A DNA stretch of 64,000 bases from contig NC_084711.1 of NCBI RefSeq assembly GCF_033807575.1, positions 5,580,001-5,644,000 of the forward strand. The letters run 5' to 3'. Below the pieces are notes generated by a model. It made no database searches, was not told the origin of the DNA, and was given only the letters and a program-made list of their open reading frames with translations. The stretch comes from Cydia pomonella (taxonomy: Eukaryota; Arthropoda; Insecta; Lepidoptera; Tortricidae). The translations under genes were made by a program, and so were the position numbers. Every line of letters starts with the position of its first letter. Position 1 is the first letter of the stretch. Shown one piece after another: positions 20,572 through 32,483 of the stretch.

Positions 20572-22686
20572 AGGTAGTAAACAAAGGCAAGGTAACCTGT
20601 GAGCTTGATTAGAAACGTAAAGTAAACAAGGCAGTTCTCCGTCATGTTTGCTTTTAATTTCGTTTCGTTTATTTGGGGAACAACCAAGAGTACTTGATTC
20701 GATTTGCTGTTGGTCGGATTTTTCTTGATTTTGTGAGCTATAACATTTTTCAATTCGTTGTGCATATCATGTAATTCATCTCATGTTTCCCAATAAGAAA
20801 ACTACTTTTAAATATATATTTTACTGCTTTAAATTTCTTGTACTCTCTTTAAAGTTTTCCTGTAATTGTTTTACTATTGTTTGTTTGTTTGTTGGTTGCA
20901 ACTTAAATAGCACAGGTAGGTAATAGTTTAGAATATTTTTTTGGCATTAATAGTCACTATTGGCTTACAGTTACACGCTTTTTTATCAATATTTAATTAC
21001 TCATATGTCTGTGGCCTTCTTTTATCTAATCATTGCCACAATCTCTCAATCTGTAAGTTACATTAAGCCACATTAATTGGAATAGTCCAATTTCCTTGGC
21101 ATGGAATTTATTATTCCCCAAGCTCCAGAATTAACTACGTGAGGCACCTGCAATCTATTTGAATTCAAAACAGCTCATCAATATGGATTCATTTGGCCCC
21201 ATGATGATACTCCGTGCTTTGAACCATGTACCAGTGAATGTAATAAAGCAGTTACAAATATTGTAATTTTTATTGTTTTTCGTACGTTCACACTTGCGTC
21301 TGCAATGTTAGTATTAGATTAGTTTTATTTTTATAAGTAACCATAAAATAATGAGCCAAATAATGTTCACTCGATGTCTACCACAAAAAGGTATTTTTAT
21401 TTTTCAAAATTCAAATAGCACAAAAATATCACATAAACCATTCCATATCGTAAAGTCATCAGAAGACTTACAACAACAAGAATATACTGCAAACATTGAA
21501 TAGTTATACCTCCTTGTACATAATATGACAATATTGGCGACCCTCTTCAGGATTACGTTCAATCACTAACACATGTTTTATGTTTCCTTAGTATAAATAA
21601 CATAACATTTTTCCACCCCATAGCCTCACAGCTCTAGGAAGATAATTTCCAATGCGCAAGTACAGCATTGAATGGGGAATAATTTTCAATAACTAAGGAA
21701 ATCCAGCTCATCCCCGCAATAACTACGAGGCGCAAACTTTTATTCGCAAGCTCAATATGAATGGATATATTTGAGTGAAACTGTCATCAATCTTTCCGGG
21801 CTGCGGCGATGACACCCTTTCATGCTTCTTCTTTGTATTGGAGCATTAATAGGCTGGTCAAAGATAAATCTTTTAAGCTTGGAGTGGGAGCCGTCAGTTG
21901 GCGCCCAATCAAGGTGCGGTGAATATTTAGTTACAAATTCTGTGCTGACGGGTTTCTTTTTCGGTTTTTCTCTGCATCTTAAAGATTGACGTTGCAAAAA
22001 AAATCTCTACGTCAGTTAACATAGTAGGTAATTAGTTTTTGTGGTTAAAAAACAGTTGACTATATTCATCTTCGAAGTAATCCACTGTATTACTGTTTCA
22101 TCAAGCTTGTATAAAAATGTAGGTTTCGTTTGTTTAAATATTTGCAACATAGTGTAAATGTAACGTTTTTCTCTATTGTTGCACGAACTCTGAATTCCGC
22201 AAATTCTCAACAACTATTAAAACTTAATTATTACTCGCTGTTCCAGACCCGAGCTCATAATAACACCGAATAAATGTATCATTAAAACAATATTCGTCTC
22301 AGTATCTTCTAAAATTCCTGTGTACCCTTTGAGTTTTCAACAAACTTTTATGAGCAAATTGTCTCAGAAGTAGGGAGAAAGTCTATTGTTTATATCGCAG
22401 TGGTTGAAAGTTAGGTTAACTTTGCCTCAGGGTCTAGAAGGGTTGTTATTGTTGCACAAAAAACAGCAGATATGCGACCTCTACTTACTGTTATTCACTA
22501 CGGACCTCGAGGTCACCGTTGTACTGGTTTTTCTGACGGTTAGACTTTACATACAATTGAAATGCGGAGACAGTTCAAATCCCACTACGTAGGTAATAAA
22601 TTATACTCTCGCGTAGATATGTGAGTCATTTAAAAGAGTGTAAACTTTTGTTATTGTTAACAAAGTATTAGTTATTTGTTGTACAA
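20572..22686. other. Gene-free AT-rich stretch
   Basis: No exon or repeat recognised. Short frames at 21752-21997 and 22016-22213 lack any family resemblance. Confidence 0.4.
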
Positions 22687-22823
22687 CGGGGCAAAGTTGT
22701 CGTTTAACCGCTCGTGCTAATATTGATACCCGAGCCAGCGAAAGATTCCAAAATTGGTTAAAGAAGAGGAATCTTGAGCGTTGCGGGTTTCAAGGCACGA
22801 GGGTTAAACGAACTTTGCCTCCG
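22687..22823. mobile_element. Hairpin MITE
   Basis: The left arm GGGGCAAAGTTGTCGTTTAA with CGCTCGTGC is mirrored by GCACGAGGGTTAAACGAACT and TTGCC at the right. The interior GATACCCGAGC...AATCC recurs at 63918-64000. Confidence 0.65.
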
Positions 22824-24199
22824 AGTGAAACACCAAATTTGTCACCACACCAACGCGAGGAAACTACTAACTATGAACTACCAAAAAATCAAATGTGATC
22901 AAATCCAAATGAACGTAATAATAAAATTATCATTCAAAAGTCAATTCTACTAGCTAACATAAGAAAACAACTCAAAACTTGCATCTGATTACTTTACTCC
23001 ACATGTGAATAAAATGCAACTTTCTCATTAGTTTTTGAACAATCAAGAGGGCCTTTACCAGTTGGTGTGGTGAAAAAGGAATTATCTTGCCACGAAATGT
23101 GTTGTAATGCGCTGAATTCGCCGACAATAATTAATATACCTTGAATCTTTTAAATACTTTGAATAATTAGGTATCAAATGGTAGATCGTGCTACGCTCCT
23201 AGTATTATTCATTGTTGCTACAGCGTAGCACATGTTGGTTGCTACGGCTTAAATACGCTGAATTCAAAGTCTATGCTGGGCTGATTTTAAATTTTTTGGT
23301 CATTTGATCTATATTTAATTTTTATTTGATCTATCCCCTTCGATTCGCATGAACCAAACCTTTTTACATGGTGATTTCTTCAAATTAAGTTTTTGTACAT
23401 AGATACTAGCTTCTTATCTTTATAAATTTACCACTATTCAAAATTGCTCATAAAAAAGTGACAAGCTTCATTCTGCGTAAAAGAGAAAACTCAAGAAAAC
23501 TAATTTTCAGCCCAGTAAATCACAAATAAATATAACTAGTTTCATTAAGCGTTTAAAACATGTACTAAGTAATATTATGTTTATGTCATTTAGTTAAGCT
23601 GTCGGAACACTGTCTCAAATGCCAATTGGATTATTAGGCATTATTAATGGGACATTACGGCTAATATTATAATTAGATAAGTGTCGTGTTCTAATTCGTC
23701 ATTTACCATGTAATATTTAACGAACTACATTAATCCAACAGGTTTCAATTTGCATAGATAACGTCAATAGTATAGTTGAGATCAAATAAATATTAGCGGC
23801 GAACACTTTGGCCTCTGCCAAATATGTATATCGGGTCACATCCTTATTTCTATAATACAGATGTGTAACGATGTGACTACTTTGGCCAACATTATCTCTT
23901 TGGTGAAGTAGAAATTCTCTTTATAATACATATTTTCTGAAATTACTTATTTCAAAGAATCTGAATAGGAATAGAAATTACCACTTTTCGGCATTTGTGC
24001 AAAAAAGAGAGAGTCCGCCACACCATTATTAGGGTGGAATTAAATTATTATGGTTGGCTGCGGATTGATAGAAGTGGTTGACTTTATGAAGCCGATTTGT
24101 ATATGTTACGAGTAAGTAAGGCTTCACTTTTTTTGAGGGATTCGTGCACAAGAATAACCTGACAATATAAAACGATTACAACTAATTTTATTATAATAT
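22824..24199. other. Gene-free AT-rich stretch
   Basis: Nothing recognisable on either strand. Confidence 0.4.
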
Positions 24200-24374
24200 T
24201 ATTGAAACTCTAGGTCTATGGGGTCCCAGCGCGCACAAGTTTTGTGTAGAAATCGCGAAGGCTTATTTTAGATTTAAGCTAATTATTAATTTAGTTCAGT
24301 ATTAGTACATTTGCTGTAATACTTACCTTTGTAAATCTATTATGTAAATAAAGCATTTGTACCAAAAAAAAACT
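24200..24374 (+). repeat. Possible retroposed 3' end
   Basis: A non-coding segment ends AATAAAGCATTTGTACC followed by an oligo(A) run at 24365. This arrangement, polyadenylation signal then A-tail, suggests the 3' end of a reverse-transcribed RNA, LINE or messenger. No family is recognised. Confidence 0.35.
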
Positions 24375-26070
24375 TATTTATTTCTATTTTTTTCTTATAG
24401 ATTTTTTTTAACTTATTTTTTACCAGTGTGGAAAATTTATTTTATTTTATTATATATTTTTTATTTTATAATTTTGTAAGTTAGTGTACTTAATATATAA
24501 CTAGTTTTAGTCCCAAGGTAGCTGACCTTTTAATACAAGAAAATCACCGCGTAACTTCTTTACCAATACAATATTCACACGGCCGTTAGATCATTTTGAT
24601 ATTAAGCTCCAAATACAGTAGTGACTAAACCGTCACATAATAACTTGCCACGTCACCTGTAAATAGAATCAAAGGATCCCAAACCTGACGCGCGCTTTCA
24701 TCTAGCATAATACTTACAGATCGCGGCTGACTTATCACTCCTTCAATCTGACAAGGGGCTATTAATAGACTAACTAGCAATCGAAATAGGTTACATTGTG
24801 CAAATATTTTATGCAAAGTGATTCCTGTTCATTGGTCGTGTGTATGCGGCATTTTACATGTCATCTGCACCGTGTAGCGTATACATATAGATGAGCGGTG
24901 GCACCGCAAAAGTCCCTTAGGATTTGCTTGAAGTGTAACGATTATCGAATGAAATTTGCTTAAATTTTCTGGTGAGTTCAGAGTATTCTGAACATTCTAG
25001 AGTCTTATTTAGTAAAGAATCACTATATATAATAGGAATCACTGGTTTTGTAATAGAAATATTTAATAGACATGAATATAAAAAAAAAAATCTTATTTTT
25101 TAAGTTGGTTTATGCAAAAAAGGAACCGTGTTTACTTTTTCGACGTAACAACAATGGCAAAAACTGAAGATAAAAAAATCCTTTGAAAACGAAATGAATG
25201 TAACTAACCAATTAAATCTGCAGCAAAATCGCTAGTTCATTTGTGTGGAAAATGTAATTAGAGAATGAATTCGTGTTTCGTACTAAAATAATCGGGCGAA
25301 AAAATAAGGAATAGATAATAAAATTTTATTGCATTTGTTAGTTTTTATGAACCGATGACATTTAAAATTAGAGACAAAGGTTTTAAAATCAAACACACCG
25401 AGGATTCAAAATAGTTCATAAATTTTACATTTGAGTAGGTACACTTTAAAGCGTAACAAAAATAATCCCGCTGTATAAAATGTCAAAATGTAAAGAGTAA
25501 AGTGGCATAAGGAGTTGGATTTAACGCGTTAGGCTCGTATTAACGGCATTTAAGCAAATTGGATGCTAATTCGACGCCAGGCCAGATGGAAATTACAGCG
25601 TCATACGGGAAGTGAACGAGATCGCACTATTTCAGACACTTTGTAAGTAGGCAGTTGAAGAAAATTGGAGGTATTGATAGCATATTTTGCATTTGCGATT
25701 CGAGAATATATGTTTATGGATTTAGTAGTTCTGCCCGCGAGTCTGCGTGGAATGATGATGATAATTTTGCATTGATAATTGATAAAAAACTACCCTATGT
25801 CCTTTCCCGGGCCTCAAACTATATATATTTTATTAATATCGGTTCAGCGGTAAAGCGTATAGAGGTAACAGACAGACATATAAAGTTGTTTTCACATTAA
25901 TAATAATATTGTAGGGGTAGACTTAAAAAAAAAACCGAAGTAGTAACATTTATTAATGGTTATTGGATAACCTGTACAAGTAATTTTTTACTGATATGTT
26001 ACTGAATAAATAAAAATACTACATACAGAAGGTTCACTGTATAACAAAACCGTTTAGGTATACCGAAAGT
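24375..26070. other. Gene-free AT-rich stretch
   Basis: Nothing recognisable. Confidence 0.4.
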
Positions 26071-26510
26071 GCCCAAACGTTGCTGATTGGACAGAGCTCT
26101 TTTGAAAGGCGTGGTATGGGCGTAGCGACACTAGCTACCGCTAGGGTTGGCACCGTGCGAAGCGAGTACCATCACCTATTATTATGTTATATTTAACTTT
26201 ACTAGTTTAGCAGATTTTGAAATTTCCTGCAGTAACATCGGTTTTAATTTTGCGGCAGCATCATCGATTTTAATTGTCATGCTGCGATACTGCTGCAGTC
26301 GACTGCATTACTAAAGTAAATATCAAATACATCGGTTATTTATCTAACACAAAATCTATCATATTAGGTTAAATAAAAATGTATCAATAATTATCCGTTC
26401 CGTAGCGGTACGCGGCAAACATTGCTAGTCACCAGAACTGGTGAGGGCCTGTACTTGTAGCGGCGCGACTAAATCGCGGAGTGAGCCACACCTGCCACAG
26501 ATAAATTCTA
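26071..26510. repeat. Less AT-rich patch, probable old repeat
   Basis: It contains CTGCTGCAGTCGACTGCATT and other GC-richer blocks (26080-26160 and 26395-26510) with no coding frame. The character is that of dispersed non-autonomous elements, but no boundaries are visible. Confidence 0.25.
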
Positions 26511-28004
26511 GTTCCCATCGCTTCTTTAAAATAATTAGTATTTGATGACTTTTTTCTGTCTCGACTTAAGTATTTTGTCATTATGTGTGATGATTTTTTT
26601 TAGCCAGAGAATAAAATAACAAAAAAGTAGTTACATTTCCAATACAAAAAAAAAATATTCAGCTATCAAAGCGGCGTGAAGAGTAATTTCCAAATCAACA
26701 CCTGGCCCATAGAGGCTGGCCTTACAGACTCCCAGAGGAAATTATAGGAACATCTCGACAATAGAGATTGTCTTCTACGCGAAACTCATTTACATATTTA
26801 CCTTTCTTCACATTTCGATTTACCTACAAAATTTCCAGACTGAGACTGAATAATCAAAATGCTCGGGAGACTTATTCGAGGCAACTTTTTCTTAAAGTGT
26901 TTTGTAGTAGTTGTGAAAGTGATTGGTGAGATTTTTTATTTGATTTGTTTCCAAGTAAGAGTATGAAAGTAGAATACTTAAATAGGTAGATACGTACCTA
27001 TATAATTATTTAATAATAGGAGTATAGCAGATCTTCTCAGGAGATTGAAAAATGAGCATTTAATTGAGACTTCAATCTCAGGATTATTATATTATTCAAA
27101 TTTATTTTAAAATATCTTTCCTAATTAAAATAAATATATTACTTGAAATGTATGTATTTTTTATATATACCATAATTTTCTCAATTTTAAAAACCAATCT
27201 GATTATATAAGCATATGTTTTATTTACATTTATTATTTATGTAAGAAAGTATTTTGCTACAAGTGCCATCTGTTCTATTTTAATTGATGTTTGATAAAGT
27301 GAAATGTAATAACAACAGAAAATGAAAAAAAAAATTTGCCCCACTGTGTTGGATATATATTATATACCTACACTTCATTCATATATGTAAACTCACCTTA
27401 TCTAATGTTCTATACAATTCCCCAATTTATCGTTCATAGATCTTCTAGACCATAAGAGACGACTCGACTCCTTATTGGAAACCTGTCAGCGCGCGTGACG
27501 GGCGCGGAAATGTCATCCGCGGTGACGTCTGCCACTGACTGGCCCAGAACGCTTTCATGTCACATCCGTTGGGTGAGCAAGAATCCGTTCTTCTAGTTTC
27601 GTTCAACGTTGAAGTTGTTAGTTGCAAATGCTTTCGAAAATAAGAAAAAAAAGTACGGGATTGTGATGGATATTTGTATATTTAAATGTATTGTTGCAAG
27701 CCTATTTAGTTATACCCTGTTTTTTTTTTTAAGATTGGATTTTTCTAACCTCAAAAGTAGTGGTAATTAATTTTTTTACAATAATATGTAAACGAGACTA
27801 GACTCCAGTGCATATTATTACAACAAAAGGCTTGCCGTGGAAAGCTTGCTTGTATATTCATTTAATAATATATAATATCGAATATAAAACAATTAAAAGA
27901 AATAACGAAAATGTATGAGGTTAAAATGGCACAGAGTGTTCATTATCAGAGAAGTTTGTCGACGATTCGCAACTTTTTTTACATAAAATGATCACAAGAT
28001 AAAC
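26511..28004. other. AT-rich stretch with one CpG-rich patch
   Basis: The only notable part is 27480-27545, rich in CpG (CAGCGCGCGTGACGGGCGCG and GCGGTGACGTC). It may be a regulatory segment or the edge of a non-coding exon. The rest holds nothing recognisable. Confidence 0.3.
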
Positions 28005-28041
28005 AGTTCAATGTCAAACAATTTGTGTTTGACATTGAACT
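28005..28041. repeat. Perfect 16-bp inverted repeat with 5-base loop
   Basis: AGTTCAATGTCAAACA and TGTTTGACATTGAACT are exact reverse complements around ATTTG. A transcript would form a compact hairpin. Confidence 0.75.
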
Positions 28042-28368
28042 TGGAAAAGTTAATTCAATTTTTAAAAGGACGATTAAAGAACGAAGTATTTAAGTTAGGC
28101 TTTTCGTTTCAGATAGATTAATAAGATTAAGTAATAAACCCATAAAGTTTGCAAGTTTGCTTTTAAAAAATCCTTAAGTGAGCACTTTACTGGCAGTACT
28201 GGAAAATCTTGGTGTTTCTGCTTTGTTAGTTCATCTAATTTCATATTGTTTTAATATTATTTATATATATATTATGAATGTTTATGTTTAGTGTATTTCT
28301 TATGATTGTATTGTGTTCGTACAGGTACCTAATTGTATCATCTATACCACATGTTTTTGCAACGCCTA

Positions 28369-28470
28369 CAACTTATCTGCTTTGCCTAAAGGTTGACTGG
28401 TAGAGAATGCCTTATAATTTGTCTTTTGTACAGTGTGTTTTCTTATGTGTAATAAAGATAAAATAAATAA
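28369..28470 (+). mobile_element. 3' tail of a non-LTR retrotransposon
   Basis: GCCTAAAGGTTGACTGGTAG...GAATGCC and, about 70 bases on, AATAAAGATAAAATAAATAA. The sequence matches, from memory, the widespread 3'-terminal segment of an insect LINE. Only the tail is present. Confidence 0.5.
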
Positions 28471-29244
28471 AGACATGATTAGCCGCAAATATTGTAATAT
28501 AAATTCAAAGCTTTATTAGTAAGTACAAGTTTCCCTAGATAATAGAAATATTTTATAGAAGCAACGTTCTTACGTACACATTCTCACAGAAAAAGTAATA
28601 AGAAACAAAAAAAAATTGCTTTGTCGCCTAATTATTAATTTTTTTATTAAAAAATAGAAGTGTATTTTTCTGCCGAAATTACGCCAACCTATTTGAGACA
28701 GCTAAATAGTCGCGGTGCCAACATTATAATAATAAGTACTGATCATCTGTTTAGCTGTTTAATGGAGCTAAGCCTTCATTTGATATGGCCATTTCAACTT
28801 TTTAAAAGTTTGGAACCCGAAAAATAATGGAATTTGTACGCAACATTGCAGTCCTAAAATCGAGACTGCAGTGTTTTTAACTTTTTAATTTTTGATTAAC
28901 CATAAACTACGTACTTCGCGACCTATTTTTTTAACCGTAAAAATAATTCTTGGAACGTTTGATTATACACATATATGTTCGTTAGTATGACGAAGATGCG
29001 GCTAAATTACAATCTCTAAATCCTTTACTCCCCGAACCAAAGTTCAGCTGATATTAGCATGCATAGCTTCATCCATGAATAGGAATGCTGATTAGCGGCA
29101 AGCATTTGCAGGCTTAGGATACCCCGAATGCTTCAATTGTTTCAATACGGAGATCAGACAGCTCAAAATGTGCACTGTGGTAAAATAATAAGCAAACTGG
29201 CTTAATCACAGGTTAGTATTCTAAATTGGTTAACCCATACCCAA
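28471..29244. other. Gene-free AT-rich stretch
   Basis: Nothing recognisable. Confidence 0.35.
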
Positions 29245-29290
29245 AGTTTGTCTGGAAGAGATCGCTCTTTTGCGATAAGACCGCTATAAG
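29245..29290 (+). mobile_element. LINE 3'-tail fragment (GCGATAAGACCG family), copy 1
   Basis: TTTGTCTGGAAGAGATCGCT then GCGATAAGACCGC. The same block is at 45945-46055 (plus strand), and parts of it occur on the minus strand at 32800-32860 and 51764-51865. Confidence 0.5.
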
Positions 29291-29698
29291 ATGAGCCAAC
29301 AAAACTTTATACGAGACTTATGTAGGTACATTTTTTCCACTATATTATAAAATATTATACAATCGTGATATAATAGAGATTTTTAGTTGAGTACCTACCG
29401 TGTTTAGGCAATGAAGCTTGCTGAGTTGCTTAAGTAAGGTATGAGATTGAAAAGATTGATTAAGGTAATAACTATTGATTAAAGTAAGACACTATTGTAT
29501 AAGGTACAATATTTTTTCTCCGAATTCTCTAACATAATATTTTTTTTACTATAAAACCTAACTAGCTAATGAAAATCGGTAAGTTTCTCAGTAGACATGA
29601 TGAATGAGTGAATGAATATGCTCATGAAATAGTTGCAAGATTATGTATTTTCTATGGAAGCGCGGTGGCACGTGATTGGTCAAATTCTTTATAGTTGA

Positions 29699-29763
29699 CT
29701 ACAGCGTATCGAAATTAATATTATATTATGAATTAATATAATATTCATTTCGATACGCTGTAG
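29699..29763. repeat. Near-perfect 29-bp arm palindrome
   Basis: CTACAGCGTATCGAAATTAA...TATT at the left pairs with its reverse complement ending TTTCGATACGCTGTAG at the right. There is one mismatch and a 7-base loop. Weaker pairing (ATAGTTGA/TTAATTCACTAACTAT) extends it outward. It is a MITE core or simply a cruciform-prone palindrome. Confidence 0.75.
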
Positions 29764-30133
29764 TTAATTCACTAACTATAATTAGTGAGTTGGGAGCTCA
29801 ACTATTCAAATATATATTAATAAGCTTCTTGGTAAATAACTATGTGCTAAGCTCGTCTGGTACCTAAGTCTCTCCAGCTGTTACTTCGGAGACTAAAAAA
29901 GTATCTTTTGTAAATATCATGTACGGTGGGCTATCCAGATAATAGATGTTTTCTCAATATCAGCCTAGTAATGTTTGCAAATATTCGTTATTGGTGCGCG
30001 CCACGCGACTTACACTACAGGATCTGCTAGTCCTGTTATTTGAGTATCATATCAATAACTCGAATTCGAATTGGCCTCATGTTTTTTTGCCAAACCGAAG
30101 GGCACTATGAGGGTACTCCTTTGTCACTATTCA

Positions 30134-30249
30134 CTAACAAAGGCTCTCTGTGATGATGTCCTCGAGATATATGCCAAGTGGTTTGCCGTTGATGAGATAT
30201 TTATCTGCCGTCGCTAACGTCAAATGAATAGTCAAAAATTGTTGTTGAC
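30134..30249 (-). CDS. Possible terminal exon, unrecognised
   Basis: On the minus strand an acceptor-like GTCTGTTTTTAG leads into about 37 open codons. They include ADKYLINGKPLGIYLEDIIT and end at TAG 30134-30136. Codon composition is protein-like, but no family, upstream exon or start is recognised. It may be a chance frame or a transposon scrap. Confidence 0.2.
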
Positions 30250-30637
30250 TAAAAACAGACCTAGCTAACACTTCACGCCATTTGTAATGGCAAATTGTGG
30301 CAATGTCATCATTTACGTCAAATTCCTATGAAAATATGATGATTATTATGACACTTTGTCAGAAAGTGCAAAGTTAGGTGAGACAGACTCTAGACACGTC
30401 ATTATAAGACTTTCGCTTACAGGAGTAGTGTGAACCAGCATTATTCAGTATTTATTGTTCAAATTCATTCAATTCCTAAGAAACCAAATGCACGGTCAAG
30501 CACGTAATAGGCCATATATTAGTAATTATTAATATGAATGTCATTTAGAATAGTTAAGTATTCAGCTTGATGTCCCGATATAAGCTAATATACATGTAAC
30601 AGTGAGAATTTTTGATATAACCACATACTTAAACTAG

Positions 30638-30909
30638 CGGCTCGATTCGAAGAATGAGATACGATAACGATAAGTTCTGGTTTAGATAAGTTCTCATTTA
30701 GATATTGTTTGTATGTTGTATAATTGACAGAAACAGCTCGATTCGGGCAACCAATGTCACTTGGACGTTAGAAATATCGTATATAGATCTTATTGGGAGC
30801 ATAGCGGAATCAAAATAAACGTCAATTTTGACATGTCGTTTAGTTATCGGTCTTTTTAAGATCTTTCCAAGACCTTAAACGTGTCTTAATCATTCTTCGA
30901 ATCGGGCCG
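30638..30909. mobile_element. MITE with CGATTCGAAGAATGA terminal inverted repeats
   Basis: CGGCTCGATTCGAAGAATGA at the left is answered by TCATTCTTCGAATCGGGCCG-type sequence at the right, one or two mismatches apart. The 272-bp interior has no frame. An internal CTCGATTCGGGCAACC near 30737 suggests a further copy of the end motif. Confidence 0.7.
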
Positions 30910-32008
30910 TTCGTTTTAGTGCTATCGTTCGTTTTAATTCTGAAAGATAAAAGATCAGAGCATATTAAATTTTTTTTTTTCGAGCATCAATGTATTTCGT
31001 ACATCATAGTTTCTTGTGACATGTGTATTCATTACAGCCTAAACTAACGTTTTGATTATGTAGTTGTATCAAAACTACAGCGTATATACTTACTACGTAA
31101 ATTTTATAGTGATTCGTGAAGTTCACAGTGCAATAACTATGCAGCGCCCTCTGGCCTATAATAAATATAACCTGGAAGAAAATTACTGATGTCAAATTGC
31201 GCAAATATTTTATAGTATTTTATGCAACCTATGTATAAGAAGGGTAAAAAAAAAGCGAGTGGCGTGGGTTGTAAAGGAATACGCCTCGAATATGTTTTGA
31301 CCTACTTATGCAAAGTGTTCTACAACTACCGACTTATAAATAAAATTCAAAATGAATTAGACTATAAGCGCGTGATAGGTCAAAATGAAAAACATTGTCC
31401 ATGGTCTATGGTGAACTTTGTTTTCAATTGACGTTCACTAGACGGTGATGACATACATTTTTTTTGTAAGTTGACAGCAATGCACTTAGTTTGAAAACTT
31501 TATTACCTAATATTGATTTTGTTAGGTTGGTAGCCTCGCAGTATCGTTTAAGCGATTTTAAAGCACAAGTGCTGTTATGAGGAATGGACAATATAGATTT
31601 TTCTTCAAACCTATGATGCATGAATGTATAAAAATGATAACCGTGGCGTAAAACAGTAGAAACACAAAATGATAGATCGCAACTTTCTAGGTACATAAAT
31701 GTTGAACATTATAGTTATACCTAAAAAACCGTAGCTGCATAAAACGAAGAATTTCAATTTAAACATAAGCACACGCCACGTTATTAAAACCTCACACAAT
31801 ATCTCCGTGCGGGTATTAAAACAACGCCAAGTACGCAGAGGCAAATAGAATGAAATTTGAATACCGAGCGAGGGCAAGGCCGGCAAATATTACGTTCGAA
31901 ATAAAACGCGTGAGACATGTAGGGCACGTAACGTAAACTAATGTATTCCTTCGTAGGAATACACCTTAGGAATACCTTGGTTTTTTCCGTTAGAGGAAAG
32001 TTAAAGAA
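30910..32008. other. Gene-free stretch
   Basis: No exon is recognised. A small hairpin TGTATTCCT-TCGT-AGGAATACA lies at about 31942-31963. Confidence 0.35.
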
Positions 32009-32483
32009 GTAGTGCCCTGCGGGCGTGTGGTGGCTGCAGTATCAATGTTGATGGAGCAAACGTAAAATTTTCTAAATTTTCTACTAGTTTAAAGTATATT
32101 TTTTGTTGGCTCGTAGAAAAAGTATTATATACAATAGGAATATAATCAAGCTTTTCTAAGACTTAGTCGCTGCCATAAATTTATAAACGTAGTGCCCTGC
32201 GGGCGTGTGATGGTTGCGGTTATCAATGTTGATGGAGCAAATGTTAATTTTTCGACTAGTTTAAAGTATATTTTTTCTTGTCTCGTAGAAAAACTATTGT
32301 ATACAATAGGGATAATAATAACTGCATCAATAAATTGCTCTGATATTTAGATTAAGATGTATTTGTAAAATTTGACGATTTAAAAGTGCTTAAAAGGCCT
32401 ATTTGAATAAAGAATATATTAACTTTTTTGACTTTGGATATAATCAAGCATTTCTAAGATTTAATCGCTGCCATAAATTTATA
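32009..32483. repeat. 180-bp tandem duplication, second copy interrupted
   Basis: GTAGTGCCCTGCGGGCGTGT starts at 32009 and again at 32189. Both copies run on to TCGCTGCCATAAATTTATA. The second copy carries about 110 extra bases (about 32323-32437) with an AATAAAGAATA near the end, probably a later insertion. Confidence 0.7.
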
